From an uncultured Collinsella sp. (lineage in GTDB: Bacteria; Actinomycetota; Coriobacteriia; Coriobacteriales; Coriobacteriaceae), in NCBI GenBank assembly GCA_958452935.1, contig CAUDVX010000039.1, forward strand, positions 1 through 15,299: a stretch of DNA of 15,299 bases, written 5' to 3'. Under the pieces are notes generated by a model, which saw nothing but the letters and a program-made list of their open reading frames with translations, did no database searches and was not told the origin of the DNA. Within the stretch, counting starts at the first letter, position 1; the number at the start of each line of letters is the position of its first letter. Positions 7,618 to 12,888 of this stretch are shown here, piece after piece. A program made the position numbers and the translations under genes.

Positions 7618-9243
7618 TTACTCCTTATCAAACGAAACGTCGGCGACGGGAAGCTCAATCGTAAAGACCGAGCCGTGCGGGTCCGCCGCGGCAACCTCTA
7701 TGCTACCGCCATGCGCTAACGCAATGGAACGGCAGAGCGAAAGTCCCAGGCCCACGCTGCGATGGCTGTCGGCAAGACCGTGGTTGGCGGTATAGAACGA
7801 CTCGAAGATCCGCTCGCGGTCCTCGGGCGCAATACCCGGCCCGTCATCGGCCACCGAGCACGTCACGTGCCCATCGTCGACGCCAATCGAAATCACGATA
7901 TGCGAGCCTGCGGGCGTATAGGTGATGGCGTTGTTCACCAGATTGACCACCAGCTGCACCATCAGGCGCGCATCGACATTGACGAGCGCCGGCTCATCGC
8001 ACGCCACCACCTTAAGGTCGTGCTCGCGCACAGCCGGACTTACGTGGCGCAGCGCCTCCTCGACGATATCGTCCATGAGCTCGAGCGTAGTCGACAGATG
8101 CATACCGTCGCCCTCGAGCTTGGTGATGGCAAGCAGGTTCTCGACGGTGGCGTTGAGCCATTGCGCATCCGAGCGAATGGACAGGAGCAGGCCGCGACGC
8201 GTCTGGGCGTCGAGCACGGCGGTGCCGGTCGAGCCCTGGTCGAGCAGCACATCGGCATTGCCCGAAATACTGGTGAGCGGCGTGCGCAGGTCGTGCGAGA
8301 TGGAACGCAGCAGGTTGGCGCGCAGCTGCTCGTTTTTGGCGAGCACCGCCGCCTCCTCGCGGGCCTCCATGGCGCGGGCGCGATCGAGTGCCAGCTCGCC
8401 TTCGCTCACGATGGCATCGGCAAGTGTCCGCTCCTCGTGCGTCAGCACGTCGGGCTCGGCAACGATAGCCAGCACGCCCACCACCGAGGCGGGGTCGCCC
8501 GAGCGCACGAAGCCGTCGCCTGTGCGAACCGTCAGGTAGATACCATAAAACGCCGAGCCGCCATAGGTGGCATCGAGCGGCGTACCCACATAGGCGGAAG
8601 CCGAGAGTCGCGGCGGCATCTGCGGCGCCAGTTCGTGCACCGGTGCCGCATCGCCCACTGCCGTGTACGTCGCACGCGGCAGCAGGTCATCGCCCTCGGC
8701 GTCGGCGCCGTACCACACGACCGGACGGCCCGAAAGACGCGCCAGCTGCGTGGCCATGGCGTGGACGATCTGCTGCTGATCGGCGCAGCGCTGCAACATG
8801 CGGTTGGTCTCGAGCACCATATGCGTGCGGCGGTCGCTAGCGGCAGCCTGCGCCAAGGCGCGGCGCAGGGCCAACGCAATCGAGCTCGACACAAGCGAGA
8901 CCACGAACATGATGAAGAACATGCCGGGATAGACGCGGTCGATAAACGACAGCGAGTAGCGCGGGTCGATAAACAAGAAGTTGTAGAGCGCCACGGCGGC
9001 AGCCGAGCTCAGCAAGCAATACAGGCGACTCCAGGTAAAGAATGCGCACAGCTGAACGGCGAACACATAGACGATCATGATGCTCGGCGCGAGACCCGGA
9101 TGGTCGAGCAGCGCGCCCACAATCGTCGCCGCGACCAGCAGCCCCACCGATACGCAGGCGTCATACAGAGGAGTGCGGCGCGTCAGCGTTGTGCGCCGCC
9201 ACCAAAAGCTATCGGCAATATCGCCGTCCGTACGGACGTCCAT
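7618..9243 (-). CDS. kdpD: KdpD-like sensor histidine kinase lacking the cytoplasmic N-terminal sensor
   Basis: A 541-residue membrane histidine kinase; E. coli KdpD is about 890. It starts just before the four-helix DUF4118 membrane domain: segments at about 26-45, 52-69, 74-92 and 105-126, then a basic LRRAL stretch. A GAF-like region (about 145-290) follows. The kinase core has H317 in SISHDLRTPLTSISGNADVLL, an N-box NLVNNAITYTP, then DDGPGIAPEDRERIFESFY and GLGLSLCRSIALAHGG. The KdpD domain (with its Walker site) and USP domain are missing, so any K+ or osmotic sensing would have to use the membrane/GAF part. No frameshift or upstream remnant is seen. The ATG at 9243 has only a G-rich AGAGAGG-type site at a rather long spacing. 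It is coupled to kdpE downstream. Confidence 0.9.
   Translation of the reverse strand: MDVRTDGDIADSFWWRRTTLTRRTPLYDACVSVGLLVAATIVGALLDHPGLAPSIMIVYVFAVQLCAFFTWSRLYCLLSSAAAVALYNFLFIDPRYSLSFIDRVYPGMFFIMFVVSLVSSSIALALRRALAQAAASDRRTHMVLETNRMLQRCADQQQIVHAMATQLARLSGRPVVWYGADAEGDDLLPRATYTAVGDAAPVHELAPQMPPRLSASAYVGTPLDATYGGSAFYGIYLTVRTGDGFVRSGDPASVVGVLAIVAEPDVLTHEERTLADAIVSEGELALDRARAMEAREEAAVLAKNEQLRANLLRSISHDLRTPLTSISGNADVLLDQGSTGTAVLDAQTRRGLLLSIRSDAQWLNATVENLLAITKLEGDGMHLSTTLELMDDIVEEALRHVSPAVREHDLKVVACDEPALVNVDARLMVQLVVNLVNNAITYTPAGSHIVISIGVDDGHVTCSVADDGPGIAPEDRERIFESFYTANHGLADSHRSVGLGLSLCRSIALAHGGSIEVAAADPHGSVFTIELPVADVSFDKE
7621..7626 (-). promoter_or_regulatory. Shine-Dalgarno site of kdpE inside the kdpD end
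   Basis: AAGGAG encodes the final Lys-Glu of the kinase, directly before its TAA, and stands seven bases ahead of the kdpE GTG. It decides the kdpE start and points to translational coupling. Confidence 0.8.
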
Positions 9244-9270
9244 CAGCGCCCCGCCCCTCTCTCAAAAACA

Positions 9271-9310
9271 AAAACCACCACAAAGGGACAGGCACCTTTG
9301 TGGTGGTTTT
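9271..9310 (-). terminator. Perfect 16-bp hairpin with T-rich tail between the small ORF and kdpD
   Basis: AAAACCACCACAAAGG (9271-9286) pairs perfectly with 9295-9310; the loop is 8 nt (9287-9294). On the minus strand it is followed by TGTTTTTGAG, so together with the U-rich end of the stem it makes a good intrinsic terminator. It lies 46 bases after the small membrane-protein gene and ends only 27 bases before the kdpD start, so it could end the kup transcript or act as an attenuator in a kdpDE leader. Confidence 0.75.
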
Positions 9311-9356
9311 CCCTCGTGGTGGTTCTAAGTGTAAAGCCTTCTACGACCGGTAGCCG

Positions 9357-9551
9357 CTAGACAAACAGCACGTGCGCGAGCAGTGCGCACACGCACACCG
9401 CTCCAAATACCAGTGCCACGATCGAAATCACGCGGTCGGCCATGTCCATGTTGGCACGATTCGTAAAGAACCGGTCTTCGGCGGCGTCGACGCGCGCCTC
9501 ACGCACCATTTCGACCACCGCCTCGCGGCCATCGAGCGCCTTTGTATCCAT
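9357..9551 (-). CDS. Small C-terminally anchored membrane protein, unknown function
   Basis: A 64-residue protein with a charged N-terminal half (Glu, Arg, Asp, Lys; about 1-40) and one hydrophobic segment at its C-terminus (about 41-63, VISIVALVFGAVCVCALLAH). I do not recognise the family. The ATG at 9551 is preferred because GGGGAGG stands five bases upstream; an in-frame ATG at 9581 (74 residues) has only GGAG ten bases away. It sits between kup (upstream, stop 61 bases before this start) and the hairpin before kdpD, on the same strand, so it is probably co-transcribed with kup. It could be a small partner of the transporter or simply an unrelated membrane peptide. Confidence 0.7.
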   Translation of the reverse strand: MDTKALDGREAVVEMVREARVDAAEDRFFTNRANMDMADRVISIVALVFGAVCVCALLAHVLFV

Positions 9552-9612
9552 GTTTGCCTCCCCGGCCTCAATCTTGTCCATCGAAAACCAACTCCATGCA
9601 GCCTGTCGGCGC

Positions 9613-11640
9613 CTACGGCCGCTCGTTGGGAGCCAGGCGCTGCATCTTGTTCACGGCCTTGAACTTGGTGAACAGCGGCACGTACTCAAAGCTCACGTTG
9701 GAGTTCTCCAGGCCGTACCAACGCGCGGGCGTGCCGGCAGCACGGCGGATGATGTACTTGAGCGTGATGGCCGTACGCTCGCTCGGTTCCACGTCGCTCT
9801 CGGGCGCCAGAAGCTTACGGATCAGGACGAACTTGAACGTACCGATGTTACCCGGATCCTTGTAGACCGAGTAGTCATGCGTCTGCGGCGGCAGCTCGCC
9901 GGTGGCAGCCAGGTCCTGAACAACCTGACGCAGGTAGGCATTGACGCGCTGGTTGATCTTGTAGCCCAGGTACAGATGCACGCGGAACACGTAGTCGGTG
10001 CCGAACGTCTCGACCGAATAGGCAAAGGTGTGCGGTTCGTCCATGGTCTCGACATTCACAAACCACCAGGCGCGGGCGCGCTTGGGATGCTTATCCAAGA
10101 TCGAGTAGACGATATCGCGGTCGATGTAGTCGGTATGGGTGTCCTTGGTCAGGTACACGATGTTGTCGCTCACGAGCTCGTAACGGTCGTCGTCGCGCAG
10201 GCGCTTGAGCTGCGGCAGGTAGCTGCGCAGCGGCAGTAGCGTAAACTGGCGCTGCTCGACCGCCGTGCCGTTGTACCAGCACACCATAATGCCCATGATG
10301 AGTGCAGCCATAAGGATGGTGAAATAGCCGCCGTGGAAGAACTTGGTGAGCGAGCTCACGAAGAAGAAGCCTTCGAGCAAAAGGAAGAAGGCCGCGAAGA
10401 TCCATGGAGCAACCTTGAGCTTGCGCTCCTCGTGCAGGTAGAAGAAGAGCAGCAGCGTGGTGCACATCATAGTCAGCGTAATGGCAAGGCCGTAGGCGGC
10501 TTCCATATGCGCCGAGTTCTGGAACAGCAGCACCACGATGACGCAGCCGACAAGCATGACGTTGTTGACCATGGGGATGTAGAGCTGGCCCTTGGTCTCG
10601 GCAGGGTAGAAGACCTGCATGTGCGGCATAAGGTCCAGGCGGCTGGCCTCGGACACCAGCGAGAATGCGCCGGTGATGAGCGCCTGCGAGGCAATGATGG
10701 CCGCGACGGTGGAAAGGCCGACGGCAAAGGGACGCAGGCCCGGGGTGAGCATCTGGTAGAAGGGGTTGAGGTCGGCGATACCCATGAGCTCGGGGTTGGC
10801 GGCGTTGTTGATAAGCCAAGCGCCCTGGCCCATATAGGAAAGCAGCAGACAGCACTTAACGAACGGCCAGGTTGCGTAGATGTTGCCGCGGCCCACGTGA
10901 CCCATGTCGGAATAGAGCGCCTCGGCACCGGTGGTGGCAAGGAAGCAGCTGCCCAGAATCATGATGCCCGCGTGGTTGTTGGGGCTCAACAAAAAGCCGA
11001 TGCCACGCAGCGGGTTGAGGCACAGCAGCACCGCGGGGTGCTGGAAGACAAAGAACAGACCCGTGCCGCCCAAGAACAGGAACCACAGCGTCATGATGGG
11101 GCCAAAGGCGTGACCGATCTTGGCCGTACCGATACGTTGCACCAAGAAGAGCGCGATGATGATGGCAAGCGTGATGGCCACGACACGGCCCTGATCGTCA
11201 CCCAACACAGCATGGACCGCCGGGATGGTGCGCAGGCCCTCGATGGCCGTGGTAACGGTAACGGCGGGCGTCAGGATGCCGTCAGCGAGCAATGCGGCGC
11301 CGCCCAGCATGGCGGGGATGATGAGCCACTTGCCGCAGCGCTTGACCAGGCTGTACAGGGCAAAGATACCGCCCTCGCCGTGGTTGTCGGCGCGCAGCGA
11401 GATCAGCACGTACTTGACGGTCGTCAGCAGCGTGACCGTCCACACGACAAGGGAGAGCGCGCCGAGCACGAACTCCTCCGTGACGCTTCCGATGCCGCCG
11501 TTGCCGGCAACGAGTGCCTTGGTTACATACATGGGGCTGGTGCCGATATCGCCATACACCACGCCCAGCGTGACGAGCATCGCCGAGATGCTCACAGGAA
11601 TCGCAGCGTGCGAGGCTGCCTCCTTGGCCTTTTGTTCCAT
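9613..11640 (-). CDS. kup: Kup-family potassium uptake protein
   Basis: A 675-residue KUP/HAK/KT family K+ transporter, which brings in K+ probably with H+. The N-terminal part has about twelve hydrophobic segments; family signatures are GVVYGDIGTSP (26-36), RADNHGEGG (83-91), GGAALLADGILTPA (113-126) and TTGAEALYSDMGHVG. A cytoplasmic C-terminal domain of about 200 residues follows. The length is typical or slightly long. The start is ATG 11640, with GGGAGG about ten bases upstream; a TTG at 11658 overlaps that SD and is rejected. A perfect TATAAT is 36 bases upstream. Downstream on the same strand are a small membrane protein and kdpD/kdpE, which suggests the cluster is devoted to K+ homeostasis. 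Confidence 0.95.
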   Translation of the reverse strand: MEQKAKEAASHAAIPVSISAMLVTLGVVYGDIGTSPMYVTKALVAGNGGIGSVTEEFVLGALSLVVWTVTLLTTVKYVLISLRADNHGEGGIFALYSLVKRCGKWLIIPAMLGGAALLADGILTPAVTVTTAIEGLRTIPAVHAVLGDDQGRVVAITLAIIIALFLVQRIGTAKIGHAFGPIMTLWFLFLGGTGLFFVFQHPAVLLCLNPLRGIGFLLSPNNHAGIMILGSCFLATTGAEALYSDMGHVGRGNIYATWPFVKCCLLLSYMGQGAWLINNAANPELMGIADLNPFYQMLTPGLRPFAVGLSTVAAIIASQALITGAFSLVSEASRLDLMPHMQVFYPAETKGQLYIPMVNNVMLVGCVIVVLLFQNSAHMEAAYGLAITLTMMCTTLLLFFYLHEERKLKVAPWIFAAFFLLLEGFFFVSSLTKFFHGGYFTILMAALIMGIMVCWYNGTAVEQRQFTLLPLRSYLPQLKRLRDDDRYELVSDNIVYLTKDTHTDYIDRDIVYSILDKHPKRARAWWFVNVETMDEPHTFAYSVETFGTDYVFRVHLYLGYKINQRVNAYLRQVVQDLAATGELPPQTHDYSVYKDPGNIGTFKFVLIRKLLAPESDVEPSERTAITLKYIIRRAAGTPARWYGLENSNVSFEYVPLFTKFKAVNKMQRLAPNERP

Positions 11641-11675
11641 AAGCCGGTTTCCTCCCAACTTTAATGTTCGAAGGG

Positions 11676-11681
11676 ATTATA
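11676..11681 (-). promoter_or_regulatory. Candidate -10 of the kup promoter
   Basis: The minus strand reads TATAAT here, giving a leader of about 28 bases before the kup ATG. The -35 is poor: the best candidate is TTAAAA at a 15-base spacing. A weak -35 with a motif at about -46 to -59 (11710-11728) would suit an activated promoter. Confidence 0.5.
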
Positions 11682-11709
11682 GGCAATCGGCCCATGTTTT
11701 AATGCACTG

Positions 11710-11728
11710 TTTTCCCAGCTAGATAAAG
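11710..11728 (-). repeat. 19-bp motif CTTTATCTAGCTGG(G)AAAA, copy 2
   Basis: On the minus strand this reads CTTTATCTAGCTGGGAAAA, matching 18 of 19 bases of the copy at 2207-2225. It lies upstream of the candidate kup -10 at a distance typical of activator sites. Function unknown. Confidence 0.4.
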
Positions 11729-11763
11729 ATTTATACAGTCTTTAAGCTACCGCGGCGATATGG

Positions 11764-11796
11764 AATGTAACAAAGGGACTGTCCCCTTGTCACATT
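11764..11796 (-). terminator. Palindromic hairpin after the nitroreductase gene
   Basis: A 33-base imperfect palindrome is centred on T11780. The outer arms AATGTAACAAAGGG and CCCCTTGTCACATT pair at 12 of 14 positions, and the centre reads GGGACTGTCCC. It begins two bases after the nitroreductase stop on the minus strand. No T-tract follows, so termination strength is uncertain. It shares ACAAAGGGAC with the hairpin at 9271-9310. Confidence 0.55.
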
Positions 11797-11798
11797 CG

Positions 11799-12674
11799 TC
11801 ATTTTCCAAGCCAGTTTTTGAACCACCATTCCATGGATCGGCTCATCTCGGCCATAAAGGGACTCGTGTGCTTGCGGGTATAGATGTCCACGACGCGCTC
11901 CCCCACCTCGCGGGCATGCGGACGGAACATCGCGTCCATCTCGGCCACCTGCGCGTCCATAGTCGCAGCATCGGCGCGGCAGTAGCGCTCCTCGTGCACC
12001 AGGTTCACCACGGGATGCGCAATGGCCGGACGCTCCTTACGGGGCGTGCCGATGATGAGCATCGAAAGCGGCATGGTATAGGGCGGCAGATCGAGCAGCT
12101 CGGCAACTTCCTCGGCGTTCTCCACGATGTCGCCAATGTAGCAGCTTCCCAGCCCCAGGGCCTCGGCGGCAACCACGGCGTTTTGCGCGGCGATCACGGC
12201 GTCCTGGGCCGCGATGGCAAAGTCGCCCAAACCCGGCGCGCGGCGGGGCGCCTTGCCCGTGCGCTCGACAAACTCGGGCTCAAAGCAGCCCACGTGCTCA
12301 AACAGATCGATCCACTTGGCATAATCGACCACAAATATCAGTGCCCAGGGCGCCTTGGCGATCATGGGCTGGTGGTCGCACAGGTCGGCCAGGCGGTCGA
12401 GCGTAGCCTGCTCGCGGATGCTCACGATGGAATACATCATCATGGCGCCCGCCGACGGTGCGCGACTCGCCGCATGCAAGATTGCCGCCCGCTGCTCGTC
12501 GGTCACCGCCACGGGGCGGTCGTCGTCATCACGCGCGAAGGCACGCGTGGACGAGCGGTGCTCCAAGATGTCCAGTACCGCGTTACCCGTAGTCTCGACC
12601 GGATAACCGTTCGCATCCACGCCCGCAGCTCCGCCGCAGCACTCGGCACCCGTTATACAAACCTGCTCGCCCAT
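11799..12674 (-). CDS. Nitroreductase-family FMN oxidoreductase
   Basis: A 291-residue member of the nitroreductase superfamily, which uses FMN and NAD(P)H to reduce nitro compounds, quinones or other small molecules. Visible are HRSSTRAF (39-46, phosphate-binding Arg/Ser region), ASRAPSAGAMMMYS, a central AIAAQDAVIAAQNAVVAAEALGLGSCYIGDI helix-turn that packs near FMN, and MPLSMLIIGTPR. Ahead of the fold is an N-terminal extension of about 35 residues with C6, C12 and C13 (CITGAECCGG), and the C-terminus adds about 60 residues ending in an aromatic EWWFKNWLGK. Substrate is unknown. The ATG at 12674 has GAGGAT six bases upstream. The gene is divergent from the LtaS-like gene and is followed at once by a palindrome, so it is probably monocistronic. 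Confidence 0.9.
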   Translation of the reverse strand: MGEQVCITGAECCGGAAGVDANGYPVETTGNAVLDILEHRSSTRAFARDDDDRPVAVTDEQRAAILHAASRAPSAGAMMMYSIVSIREQATLDRLADLCDHQPMIAKAPWALIFVVDYAKWIDLFEHVGCFEPEFVERTGKAPRRAPGLGDFAIAAQDAVIAAQNAVVAAEALGLGSCYIGDIVENAEEVAELLDLPPYTMPLSMLIIGTPRKERPAIAHPVVNLVHEERYCRADAATMDAQVAEMDAMFRPHAREVGERVVDIYTRKHTSPFMAEMSRSMEWWFKNWLGK

Positions 12675-12888
12675 AGCTCTATCCTCGCCATTTCTTTAAG
12701 AAGCCTTTACGTTTCCGTGTAATTCCCGTCCATTATCGCGCAGGCCGCCACTACATTGCGCCACACCGCCGCACATGCGCGTTAATATGGCTGGTTGTTG
12801 TGCGCAGCCCGCAAATGCAGCGCATATTTAGGTAACAATCGGGTAAACCCCCGCTTTCGTAGGTTTTAAGTTTGTGAGGAGTCTCAGC
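12675..12888. promoter_or_regulatory. Divergent intergenic region, nitroreductase / LtaS-like gene
   Basis: This 214-base gap must hold both promoters. On the minus strand GATAAT (12737-12732) is a fair -10 for the nitroreductase gene, without a clear -35. For the plus-strand gene I find no convincing promoter; the most AT-rich part is 12824-12842. The SD GAGGAG for the plus-strand gene is at 12876-12881. No strong hairpin is seen. Confidence 0.35.

Noticed and set aside
7614..7694. N-terminal extension of kdpE inside kdpD
   Set aside because: The receiver domain starts just after the GTG at 7613, which has an ideal AAGGAG; the extension is Arg/Ser-rich shadow sequence.
9225..9238. 14-bp perfect palindrome CGTCCGTACGGACG at codons 2-7 of kdpD
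   Set aside because: About one such palindrome is expected by chance in 15 kb, and it is inside coding sequence; not enough to call an operator.
11641..11658. N-terminal extension of kup from TTG at 11658
   Set aside because: The TTG overlaps the GGGAGG site that serves the ATG at 11640, and the extra residues do not match the family.
11641..11798. Possible c-di-AMP or other riboswitch upstream of kup
   Set aside because: The predicted leader after TATAAT is only about 28 bases, too short for a known riboswitch, and no suitable conserved structure is visible.
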